Part shown: one piece after another, positions 8,227 to 15,631 of the stretch
Numbering within the stretch: the stretch's first letter is position 1
Layout: each line of letters starts with the position of its first letter
Source of the DNA: JACQAI01 sp035507915
GTDB lineage: Bacteria; Pseudomonadota; Alphaproteobacteria; Elsterales; Elsteraceae
DNA: 25,214 bases
Reading direction: 5' to 3'
Assembly (NCBI GenBank): GCA_035507915.1
Contig: DATJNS010000363.1
Location: forward strand, 1-25,214
Program-made: the position numbers and the translations under genes
The notes under the pieces: model-generated
What the model saw: only the letters and a program-made list of their open reading frames with translations
What the model was told of the DNA's origin: nothing
Databases searched by the model: none

Positions 8227-8463
8227 GGCCCCACTCCCGCGTCCAACGGCCGCTTCATGATGCACTGCGGCCGGTGCGACTGTCATCTTAGCAGCTTCGA
8301 GACACCGGCTCGCGAAGATGATCGCCAGCCTCTGTCACCGAACGACGAAGGCGGGCACCGCAAGCCCGTCCGCCCGCCGGTGGCGTGACGACATCCGGCC
8401 GCCACCTTCCAGCGAGCGCAGGCGCGCAGTAGGCTTCGCAACCCGCGCTCCAGGGAGACCGTG

Positions 8464-9753
8464 ATGACGAAGCCCCTCTACAATTTGACCGCGAGTGAAG
8501 CGGTTGCGAAGCTCGTCGGTGGCGAGATCACCGCGGAGGCACTGTTGCGCGCGTGCCTCGAGCGCATCGATGAACGCGAAGCGGACGTCGGGGCCTGGAT
8601 CTATCTGAACCGCGATCAGGCGCTCGACACCGCGCGCACGCTCGATCGATCGCCGCGTCGCGGCTTGCTGCACGGCATCCCGGTCGGCCTGAAGGACATC
8701 ATCGATACCGCCGACATGCCGACTGCCTACGGTTCGCTCATCTATCATTCGCACCGGCCGGCCATGGACGCCGCCTGCGTCCATGCGCTGCGCGCGGCCG
8801 GCGCGGTCCTGCTCGGCAAGACGGTCTCGACCGAGTTCGCCTATCGGCGCGCCGGCAAGACCTCGAACCCGCACGATCGCCGGCATTCGCCCGGCGGCTC
8901 GTCGAGCGGCTCGGCCGCTGCGGTGGCCGACCGCATGGTGCCGCTCGCGCTCGGCACGCAGACCGCCGGTTCGGTGATCCGCCCGGCCGCCTATTGCGGC
9001 GTCTTCGGCCTCAAGCCGACCTTCAACGTCTTCAGCTTTGCGGGCGTGCGCCATCTCGCCGAGTCGTTCGACACGCTGGGCGGCATGGCGAACTCGCTCG
9101 ACGACCTCGCGCTGCTGCGCGCGGCGGTGCTCGGCGTGGCGCCGCGGCCGGTCGCGCGCGACGGCGCCGCGCCGCGCATCGGCTTCTGCCGCACGGCGTT
9201 CTGGGACGACGGCCAGCCGGCCATGCGCGCCACGCTCGAGGAGATCGCCCGGCGGCTCGCCAAGGCCGGCGCGACGGTGGTCGATCTCAAGCTCGGCTTC
9301 GACGAGCAGGCGACGCTCGACGCCTGCTGGACGGTGACCAAGTTCGAGGGTGCGCGCACCGTCGGCTACGATCGTGTGCATCATCCGGAAGGCATCTCCG
9401 CCGCCGCGCGCGCCCTGGTCGACGAGGGCAATGCGATCCCGTTCGACGCCTATCTCGACGCCCAGCGGCTGCTCGACCGGATGCGCGCGCGCCTCGAGGC
9501 CGATTTCGAGGGCTTCGACGCCGTGCTGACGCCGAGCTCGGCCGGCGAAGCGCCCGCGGGCCTGTCCGACACCGGCCCCGTCATGTTCAACCATCTGTGG
9601 ACGATCGCCTACACGCCGGCCCTCACGGTGCCGGCCGGCAAGGGCCCCAACGGCCTGCCGCTCGGCCTGCAGCTGGTGGCGCGGCGCTACCAGGACGATC
9701 GGCTGCTCGACGTCGCGAGCTGGGTCTGCACCAAGCTCGGCCCCCAGATCTGA
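8464..9753 (+). CDS. Amidase (amidase signature family)
   Basis: This 429-aa protein has the Ser-cisSer-Lys catalytic triad of amidase-signature enzymes. K77 lies in V-G-L-K-D-I-I-D, the cis-serine S146 in P-G-G-S-S-S-G-S-A-A, and the nucleophile S170 in L-G-T-Q-T-A-G-S-V-I-R-P-A. The spacing of 24 residues between the two serines is as in GatA and malonamidase. It hydrolyses a carboxamide, urea or carbamate derivative to the acid and ammonia in the cytoplasm. I chose the ATG at 8464: the GGGAGA site at 8453-8458 is well spaced for it and too close for the GTG at 8461. There are no GatB/GatC partners and the protein is shorter than GatA, so a catabolic role is likelier. It diverges from the Rieske gene and ends three bases before the convergent dctM. 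Confidence 0.92.
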   Translation: MTKPLYNLTASEAVAKLVGGEITAEALLRACLERIDEREADVGAWIYLNRDQALDTARTLDRSPRRGLLHGIPVGLKDIIDTADMPTAYGSLIYHSHRPAMDAACVHALRAAGAVLLGKTVSTEFAYRRAGKTSNPHDRRHSPGGSSSGSAAAVADRMVPLALGTQTAGSVIRPAAYCGVFGLKPTFNVFSFAGVRHLAESFDTLGGMANSLDDLALLRAAVLGVAPRPVARDGAAPRIGFCRTAFWDDGQPAMRATLEEIARRLAKAGATVVDLKLGFDEQATLDACWTVTKFEGARTVGYDRVHHPEGISAAARALVDEGNAIPFDAYLDAQRLLDRMRARLEADFEGFDAVLTPSSAGEAPAGLSDTGPVMFNHLWTIAYTPALTVPAGKGPNGLPLGLQLVARRYQDDRLLDVASWVCTKLGPQI

Positions 9754-9756
9754 CCT

Positions 9757-11049
9757 TCAGTCCGCCGGCATGAACTTGTTCGGCAGCCAGGTGCACAGCT
9801 CGGGGAACACCGTGATGAGCACCAGCGCGAACAGCATGGTGAGGAAGATCGGCCACATGTAGCGCCAGAACTCCTGCAGGCTGATGCCGGCGATGCGGCA
9901 GAGCAGATACATGGTCAGCCCGGACGGCGGCGTGATCAGCCCGATCAGCAGGTTGAACACCGTCATGACGCCGAAATGCACCGGGTCGATGCCGAGCGCG
10001 CGCACCGTCGGCATCAGGACCGGCACCAGCACCAGGAGGATCGGCACGACCTCGAGGGTGCAGCCGAGAACCAGATAGACGACGTTGGTGATGCCGAGGA
10101 AAACCAGCGGGTTGGTCGTCACCGACTTCAGGTAGCTCGCCAGCGAGTCCGCGGCGCCGTAGAGCGTCAGCATGCGGCCGAACACCACCGCGCCAACGAT
10201 GATGAGGAACACCGCGCCGACGGTGCGGCTGGTCGCCAGGATCTGGCGCGCGAAGCTCGCCACGGTGAGCTCGCGATAGATCACCCCGCCGATCACGACG
10301 ACGGCGAGCACGCCGACCACCGCCGCCTCGGTCGGCGTCGCGATGCCGGACAGGATGCTGCCCAGCACGACGACCGGAATCAGCAGCACCGGAAGGCCGA
10401 CCACGGTCGCGACGATGCGCTGGCGATACGGCATGCGCGGCTCGCGCGGGAAGCCCTGCCGCCGCGCGGTCACGTAGGCCTGCACCATCAGGAACATGCC
10501 GAGCAGCAGTCCGGGGATCGCGCCGCCGAGGAACAACCGTCCGACCGACGTGTCGGTCGCCGCGGCGAAGATGATGAAGGCGATCGACGGCGGCACCAGC
10601 GGCCCGATCATGGCGGCGCCGCCGATCAGCGCTGCGCCGTAGCCGAGCGGATAGCCGCTGCGGCCCATCGCGGGGATCAGGAGCTTGCCGGTCGCCGCCG
10701 CGTCGGCGAGATCCGAACCCGTCATGCCGGCCATGATGATGTTGGAGATCACGCCGACATGGGCGAGGCCGCCGGCGATGTGCCCGACAAACGCCTTGGC
10801 GAGATTGACCAGTCGCTGCGTGACGCCGCTCGCCAGGGCCAGGTCGCCCATCAGGATGAAGAACGGGATCGCCAGCAGCACGAAGTGGTTGATGCCCTGC
10901 CACATCGTGGTCGGCAGGGTGGAGAGCCCGATGTGCGTGGGCGCAAGCACGATGCCGACCAGCGACGACGCGATGAGCACGAACGCCACCGGCACGCGCA
11001 GCGCGAACAGCACGAGGAACACGATCAGGACGACGAGCAGTGGGCTCAC
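9757..11049 (-). CDS. dctM: TRAP transporter large permease (DctM)
   Basis: This 430-aa multi-spanning membrane protein has the size and sequence of the DctM subunit. Recognisable stretches are F-F-I-L-M-G-D-L-A near residue 67-75, G-M-T-G-S-D-L-A-D-A-A-A-T-G near 114-127, G-G-A-A-M-I-G-P-L-V-P-P-S near 148-160, and near the C-terminus T-P-P-S-G-L-T-M-Y. DctM forms the translocation channel of secondary, sodium-driven TRAP importers for organic acids. The frame is open a further 92 codons upstream, but that part is arginine-rich shadow of dctQ. The GTG at 11049 overlaps the dctQ stop as GTGA and starts the first helix (L-L-V-V-L-I-V-F-L-V-L). It is the last gene of its train and is convergent with the amidase. 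Confidence 0.95.
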   Translation of the reverse strand: MSPLLVVLIVFLVLFALRVPVAFVLIASSLVGIVLAPTHIGLSTLPTTMWQGINHFVLLAIPFFILMGDLALASGVTQRLVNLAKAFVGHIAGGLAHVGVISNIIMAGMTGSDLADAAATGKLLIPAMGRSGYPLGYGAALIGGAAMIGPLVPPSIAFIIFAAATDTSVGRLFLGGAIPGLLLGMFLMVQAYVTARRQGFPREPRMPYRQRIVATVVGLPVLLIPVVVLGSILSGIATPTEAAVVGVLAVVVIGGVIYRELTVASFARQILATSRTVGAVFLIIVGAVVFGRMLTLYGAADSLASYLKSVTTNPLVFLGITNVVYLVLGCTLEVVPILLVLVPVLMPTVRALGIDPVHFGVMTVFNLLIGLITPPSGLTMYLLCRIAGISLQEFWRYMWPIFLTMLFALVLITVFPELCTWLPNKFMPAD

Positions 11050-11642
11050 GCGATCGGCTCGATGGCGCGCGCATCGGGCTGGCCGCGCACCCGCGCGACC
11101 ATGACGTGCAGCGTGTGGACGATCATCAGGGCGCCGATCACCGGTACCGAGTAGGCGAACACCGACAGCGACATGCCGAGCGAGATCGTCGACATGATCT
11201 GCAGCGAGCGCGCGTCCTGCCAGCCGAGCCAGACCACCGGGGCCAGCACGCCGAGCGTCACGAGGTCGCCGAACAGGCGCACCGCGACCTGCGCCCGTGC
11301 GGGCAATCGGTCGTAGAGGATGCACATGTTGATGTGATCATCCAGCCGGTGGACCGTGGCGGCACCCCACAGCGCGCCCCAGATCAGGATGAGCCGGGAG
11401 AATTCGTCGGTCCACGGCACGCTGATCTCCTCGGCGAGCGCATAACGCGCGACGACCTGCAGGCTCGAGGTCGCCAGCATGCCGAGGATCAGGATCTGGG
11501 TGATCACGTCCTCGACCGGGCGCCACCACGCGAGCAGTCCCTGCTTCGGCCACTCGGCGCGGCACAGCCACGCTAGATAGAGTCCAATCCCGACAACGAC
11601 GATCGCGATGACGATGAGTTCGCTGGGGACCTCCGTCGTCAT
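11046..11642 (-). CDS. dctQ: TRAP transporter small permease (DctQ)
   Basis: This 198-aa protein has hydrophobic segments near residues 9-25, 45-63, 85-95, 120-140 and 157-177. It carries the family core L-Q-V-V-A-R-Y-A-L, then V-P-W-T-D-E-F-S-R-L-I-L-I-W (about 61-88), then H-I-N-M near 103. DctQ packs against DctM in the inner membrane to complete the TRAP transporter. The ATG at 11642 overlaps the stop of the upstream hydrolase gene (ATGA), and its own stop overlaps the dctM start (GTGA), so the three are translationally coupled. It is somewhat longer than a minimal DctQ because of an extra N-terminal segment. Confidence 0.92.
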   Translation of the reverse strand: MTTEVPSELIVIAIVVVGIGLYLAWLCRAEWPKQGLLAWWRPVEDVITQILILGMLATSSLQVVARYALAEEISVPWTDEFSRLILIWGALWGAATVHRLDDHINMCILYDRLPARAQVAVRLFGDLVTLGVLAPVVWLGWQDARSLQIMSTISLGMSLSVFAYSVPVIGALMIVHTLHVMVARVRGQPDARAIEPIA

Positions 11643-12487
11643 CCGGCGGCGGCTCTCCAGTTTCCCCAGTGGCCGGCGTCGACTGCGGCCAGAAAGTCCG
11701 AGACCAAGAGATTGTAGAGGACCGGCTCCTCCGAGTTCAGCGTGTGGCCGCACATCGGAAACACGGCGAGCCCGGCGAACGGGGCGTGCGTCTGGATGAA
11801 GCGCGAGGATTCCGCGGCCGGGCTGTCCTGGTCGCCGACCATGACGAGGATCGGCATGCGCAGCCGCTCGAGCGCGTCCTTGAGCTCGAAGATCGGCTTC
11901 CGGTTGACCAGGGCGTTGCGCATCATGTGCGCGCAGCCGACCGGCGAGAAGGTGCGCATCATCGCGACGAAGGCGTCCCAGCCGCGCGGATCCTTCTCCT
12001 TGAAGATCACGCGCTGTGGTGCGTGGGCGACGTTGGCGACGATGCCCTCGACGCCGTCTCGGTCGACGTCGTCGGCGAACTTGCGCGCACCAACCAGCCA
12101 GCGCTCGCGATCGACCGTCCCGGCGCCGGCGCCGGCGACCGCCAGGCCCGCCACGAGGTCCGGATACTTGATGGCGAAATTGAGCGCGACGTTGCCGCCG
12201 GTGGCGAGGCCGGCGATGTGGGCGCGCGGTAGGCGCAGCGCTTGTATCACGCCGTGCAGGTCCTCGATCAGGAGGTCGTGATCGTAGCTTGCCTCGTCGG
12301 TCGGCACGCTCGACGGCGGATAGCCGCGATAGTTGAAGGTGATGACGCGGTAGCGCCGGGCGAAGTGGCGGACCTGCGGCTCCCACGAGCGCATGTCGCC
12401 CGCGTACTCGTGGCAGAACACCAGCGGGAAGCCGGTGCCGGCCTCCTCGTAATAGAGCTCGACGCCGTTGACCTTGACTGTCGGCAT
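11639..12487 (-). CDS. Alpha/beta-hydrolase-fold protein lacking the usual nucleophile serine
   Basis: This 282-aa protein has a typical alpha/beta-hydrolase layout: an oxyanion-loop region (V-F-C-H-E-Y-A-G-D) near residues 23-31, the nucleophile elbow near 93-98, an acid residue D221 (V-G-D-Q-D-S-P) and the catalytic histidine H248 (M-C-G-H-T). The elbow reads G93-L-A95-T-G-G, so alanine stands where serine is expected. The codon is GCC on the coding strand, read directly. The acid and histidine are kept, so this is either a non-hydrolytic enzyme (for example a C-C or C-N lyase or decarboxylase-like activity), a binding protein, or a hydrolase using activated water. The start at 12487 has a strong GGAGGAAAGG site. 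It sits between dctP and dctQ with a 4-bp overlap into dctQ, implying action on the TRAP substrate. Confidence 0.9.
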   Translation of the reverse strand: MPTVKVNGVELYYEEAGTGFPLVFCHEYAGDMRSWEPQVRHFARRYRVITFNYRGYPPSSVPTDEASYDHDLLIEDLHGVIQALRLPRAHIAGLATGGNVALNFAIKYPDLVAGLAVAGAGAGTVDRERWLVGARKFADDVDRDGVEGIVANVAHAPQRVIFKEKDPRGWDAFVAMMRTFSPVGCAHMMRNALVNRKPIFELKDALERLRMPILVMVGDQDSPAAESSRFIQTHAPFAGLAVFPMCGHTLNSEEPVLYNLLVSDFLAAVDAGHWGNWRAAAG

Positions 12488-12521
12488 GCCGCCTTTCCTC
12501 CGCCGCCCGAGCGCCGCGCGC

Positions 12522-13502
12522 CTAGTTCTGAGCGGCAACGACCTCCTGCAACAGATCACGGCCGATCTGTGCCGCGAAATAGTCCTGCACCGGCGTCTCG
12601 GCCGCCTTGAAGGGTGCGATATCGGGCTGAACGGCGGTCACGCCGCCCTTTTCCATTGCCGCGATCGCGTCCTGGTTTGCCTTGTCGGCCCCATCGAACA
12701 TCGCCTCGCCGCCCGCCTGCGCGGCCTTGACGAGCACGCCCTGCAGTTCGGGCGACAGCGCCTTGAATCGGTCCATGTTCATGACGAAGGCGGTCGCGGT
12801 GAAGATATGGTTCGTGATCGTCAGATGCTTGGCGACCTCCTGCAGCTTGCCGTCCGCCATGCCGAAATAGTTGGTCTCCACGCCGTCGATCGTGTGCTGC
12901 TGGAGCGCGGAGTACACCTCGGGCCACGCCATCGGCACCGGATTGCCGCCGAGCGCCTGGATGGTCCGCGAGTAGAGCTGGTTCTCGATGATCCGGATCT
13001 TGCGCCCCTTGATGTCGGCGGGCGTCGTGATCGCGAAATTGGTCGTGAGGAAACCGCGCAGGCCCCACGCGCCGAAGGCGAGGCCCTTGATCCCCTTGGC
13101 GTCGAGCCGATCGAGAATCTTGCGGCCGATCGGTCCGGTGAGAACCGACCGCGCCGACGCGCTGCTCTTCCAGACGAACGGCAGCTCCGTGACGCTGAAC
13201 GCGGGCTCGATCGACGCCAGTATGCCGGATCCCATCAGCTCGAGATCGAGGTTGCCTTGCCGGACCTGAGACAGCATCTCGAGCTCGCCGCCAAGTTGTC
13301 CGTTCGGGAAGATCTCGACCTCGATGGCGCCATGCGACAGCGTCTTCGCGGTTTCGGCGAACGTGGTCGAGCCCTTACCTGTGAGCGAGCTCAGGTTCGT
13401 GATGTGACCGATGCGCAGCTTGATCGTGTCCGCGGCAGAGGCCGTCGCGGCAACCCCGACAGCCACGCAGGCCGCTGTGACGATCAGCATTCCAATTCGC
13501 AT
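12522..13502 (-). CDS. dctP: TRAP transporter solute-binding protein (DctP family)
   Basis: This 326-aa periplasmic protein has a clear signal peptide (M-R-I-G-M-L-I-V-T-A..., cleavage near A-T-A-S-A, residue 24). DctP-fold features follow: L-R-I-G-H near 29-33, V-E-I-F-P-N-G-Q-L-G-G near 62-72, the P-A-D-I-K-G-R-K-I-R segment around 163-172 that carries the conserved ligand-binding arginine, and M-A-W-P-E-V-Y-S-A-L-Q-Q near 191-202. It captures an organic carboxylate and delivers it to DctQM. The ATG at 13502 is preceded by GGAGGATT; the longer open frame lacks a signal sequence. It is followed after 34 bp by the hydrolase-fold gene, then dctQ and dctM. Confidence 0.95.
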   Translation of the reverse strand: MRIGMLIVTAACVAVGVAATASAADTIKLRIGHITNLSSLTGKGSTTFAETAKTLSHGAIEVEIFPNGQLGGELEMLSQVRQGNLDLELMGSGILASIEPAFSVTELPFVWKSSASARSVLTGPIGRKILDRLDAKGIKGLAFGAWGLRGFLTTNFAITTPADIKGRKIRIIENQLYSRTIQALGGNPVPMAWPEVYSALQQHTIDGVETNYFGMADGKLQEVAKHLTITNHIFTATAFVMNMDRFKALSPELQGVLVKAAQAGGEAMFDGADKANQDAIAAMEKGGVTAVQPDIAPFKAAETPVQDYFAAQIGRDLLQEVVAAQN

Positions 13503-13600
13503 GGCCAATCCTCCGAGTGGAAGCGCGCGCGTTGCACGGACGCGGTCGTCTGGAACCGCTCGTTGCAACATCCTCGTCGTCGAAACAATGCGCGAAACGG

Positions 13601-13628
13601 ATAGTGACGCATGGTGCCGGAGTGTCAA
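13601..13628 (-). promoter_or_regulatory. Candidate sigma-70 promoter for the dctP operon
   Basis: On the - strand a consensus TTGACA (plus-strand 13623-13628) is followed after 16 bp by CACTAT (13601-13606), a weak -10. It lies in the 152-bp gap between the PLP-enzyme stop and dctP, the largest gap in the train. Just downstream is the 8-bp palindrome GTTGCAAC (13562-13569), a possible operator half. An internal promoter would let the TRAP genes be expressed separately from hyuAB. The -10 match is poor, so this remains tentative. Confidence 0.35.
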
Positions 13629-13654
13629 CAAATCCCCCGTGCTTCCGCGCGCGT

Positions 13655-14890
13655 TCAATACGTTGCCTGGCGATCGGCGACTCTCGTGCCGCTGCGCTTC
13701 ACCGCGGCGAGCCCGTCCTTGAGATCGGCCAGGTAGCGGTCGACCACCGGCTCGTGCGTCAGATTGAGCATCAGGTGGATGCCGGGCGGCTCTGCAAGCC
13801 GGCCGACGAACCAGCCGCGGCGCGTCATCTCGTCGGCGACTGCGAAAATGTCGAGCTCGCGCGACCCGAAGCTCAAGATGCTGAGCTGCGGCGCTCCCCA
13901 GACCTCGAGGCCCAGCGCCTTGACCCCGGCCTCGATGGCGCGCCGCGTCGCGAGGATGCGCCGGACCTTGTCGAGATAGCCGTCCTCGCCGAGAAAGTTC
14001 ATCACCGCCCAGGCCGACGCGATGGCGCCGCCCGCCCGCGTGCCGACCAGCGATTGCGTCTCGTAATGCCCACGCGACCAGTCATCGAACACGAAGGCTT
14101 GGTGGCGAAAGGCCGCCTCGTCGCGGTAGAGCACCGCGGAGGCGCCCTTGGCGGCAAACCCGTATTTGTGCAGGTCGGCGCTCATCGAGGTGACGCCCGG
14201 CACGGCGAAATCGAACGGTGGGATCGGCGCGCCGAGGCGCTGCGCGAAGGGCGCGATGTAGCCGCCGACGCAGGCGTCGACGTGGAGCCACAGATCGTGA
14301 CGTCGCGCCACCCCGGCGAGCTCCTCGATCGGATCCATCACGCCGTGCGGATAAGCCGGCGCCGAACCGACGAGCATCACGGTGTCGGGCGTGATCGCGC
14401 GCTCCATCGCCGCCGGATCGGCGCGAAAATCGTGCGCCAACGGCACGCGCACGACCTGCATGTCGAAGAAATGCGCCGCCTTGTTGAATGCCGGGTGCGC
14501 GCTGCGCGCGGCGACGATGGTCGGCCGCCCGAGGCCCGGACGCTGCGCGCGCGCGAAATCGCGCGCCGTCTTGATCGCGAGAAAGATGCTCTCCGTCCCG
14601 CCCGTCGTCATCGCGCCGCGCCCGGTCTCGGCGCCGTGCAGGAGATCGAGCGTCATGGCGATGACCTCGGCCTCGAAGCGCGCCAAGCTGGGAAACGCGC
14701 GCGGCCCGAGCCCGTTCTCGGAGAAGAATTTCAGGTAGGCGCTCTTCGCGACCTCGAGCACATCCTCGCCGGCATAGTGCACGTAGACCGCGATGCGGCC
14801 ATCGCGCCAATCGACGTCGCCGCGTCCCGCCTCGTCGAGCACCCGGTCGATCGCCGCGCGCGCCAGTCCCGTCTTCGGCAACGTCTTCAT
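13655..14890 (-). CDS. PLP-dependent lyase/decarboxylase, sphingosine-1-phosphate lyase-like
   Basis: This 411-aa fold-type I PLP enzyme belongs to the group II decarboxylase/sphingosine-1-phosphate lyase family. The PLP lysine K242 sits in S-M-S-A-D-L-H-K-Y-G-F, a signature closest to S1P-lyase-type members. D205 (L-H-V-D-A-C-V-G-G) should contact the pyridine nitrogen, H132 (S-A-H-P-A-F) should stack on the ring, and T-T-G-G-T-E-S near 95-101 binds phosphate. The family either decarboxylates amino acids or cleaves a C-C bond of phosphorylated amino alcohols. The protein is soluble, with no transmembrane helix, unlike eukaryotic S1P lyase. The ATG at 14890 has a strong AGGAGGT site; the 121 open codons before it are shadow of the SDR. 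It follows the SDR gene by 13 bp. Confidence 0.9.
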   Translation of the reverse strand: MKTLPKTGLARAAIDRVLDEAGRGDVDWRDGRIAVYVHYAGEDVLEVAKSAYLKFFSENGLGPRAFPSLARFEAEVIAMTLDLLHGAETGRGAMTTGGTESIFLAIKTARDFARAQRPGLGRPTIVAARSAHPAFNKAAHFFDMQVVRVPLAHDFRADPAAMERAITPDTVMLVGSAPAYPHGVMDPIEELAGVARRHDLWLHVDACVGGYIAPFAQRLGAPIPPFDFAVPGVTSMSADLHKYGFAAKGASAVLYRDEAAFRHQAFVFDDWSRGHYETQSLVGTRAGGAIASAWAVMNFLGEDGYLDKVRRILATRRAIEAGVKALGLEVWGAPQLSILSFGSRELDIFAVADEMTRRGWFVGRLAEPPGIHLMLNLTHEPVVDRYLADLKDGLAAVKRSGTRVADRQATY

Positions 14891-14903
14891 GACAACGGAC
14901 CTC

Positions 14904-15629
14904 CTAGATCGCGACAGCGCCGACGCTGAGCCCGCCGCAGACGTAGAGCGTCTGGCCGGTGGTGAACCCCGCCTCGTCGGACAGAAAATAGGCGATCGCT
15001 GCGGCGACCTCCTCGGGTCGCCCCATGCGGCGCATCGGCACGCTGCCGAGGATCGCCTGGGTCTGCGGCCGGTCGGGCGGATTGTTGCGCCGGAACATCT
15101 CGGTATCGATCGGTCCCGGCGCCACCAGGTTGACCGTGATGCCAGACGGCGCGAGCTCGAGCGCCCAGCAGCGCGACAGCGCGACGAGGCCCGCCTTCGC
15201 CGCCGCGTAGGACGATGCGCCGACTCGCCCGAGCTGCGCCCGGCTCCCGACATTGACGATGCGGCCGCGGCCGCTTCGCTTCATCGCCGGCACGCAAGCC
15301 TGCACGCAGAGCAGCGCCGCGCGCAGGTTGACGTCGCTGACGCGCTGGAAATCGTCCAGGCGGATCTCCTCGAGCGTCTGCAATCGGTTCAGCCCGGCGT
15401 TGTTGATCAGGTTGTCGACCTCCTGCCGTGCCGTGATCTCGGCGAGCGTCCGGCGCAGCCCAGCCTCGTCCCCCGCATCGGCGAGATGGAGCTCACCCGG
15501 GAAGCTCGCGTCGGCGCTGCGCGCGATGCCGATCACGCAGTGTCCGGCGCGGGCCAGCCGGTCGGCGGTCGCCCGGCCGATGCCGCGTGTGGCGCCCGTG
15601 ATCAGGGTGACGGGAGCGGCGGCGGTCAC
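14904..15629 (-). CDS. Short-chain dehydrogenase/reductase (SDR)
   Basis: This is a 241-aa classical SDR. The NAD(P)-binding motif T-G-A-T-R-G-I-G is at residues 11-18, N-N-A-G at 76-79, and the catalytic residues are S129, Y141 and K145 (Y-A-A-A-K), with the family P-G-P-I-D-T segment after the active site. S129 to Y141 is one residue shorter than the most common spacing. It oxidises or reduces an alcohol/carbonyl pair in the cytoplasm. The GTG at 15629 was chosen because it gives a normal short N-terminus before the Rossmann motif and lies two bases after the upstream stop; the longer frame is shadow of the oxygenase gene. In this gene order it could handle an aldehyde or alcohol made by the neighbouring PLP lyase. 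Confidence 0.93.
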   Translation of the reverse strand: MTAAAPVTLITGATRGIGRATADRLARAGHCVIGIARSADASFPGELHLADAGDEAGLRRTLAEITARQEVDNLINNAGLNRLQTLEEIRLDDFQRVSDVNLRAALLCVQACVPAMKRSGRGRIVNVGSRAQLGRVGASSYAAAKAGLVALSRCWALELAPSGITVNLVAPGPIDTEMFRRNNPPDRPQTQAILGSVPMRRMGRPEEVAAAIAYFLSDEAGFTTGQTLYVCGGLSVGAVAI

Positions 15630-15631
15630 GG

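Noticed and set aside
8350..8378. Possible hairpin GGCGGGC / GCCCGCC in the Rieske-amidase intergenic region
   Set aside because: G+C-only arms with a 15-base loop are expected often in this composition. There is no U-run for a terminator and no riboswitch-like context.
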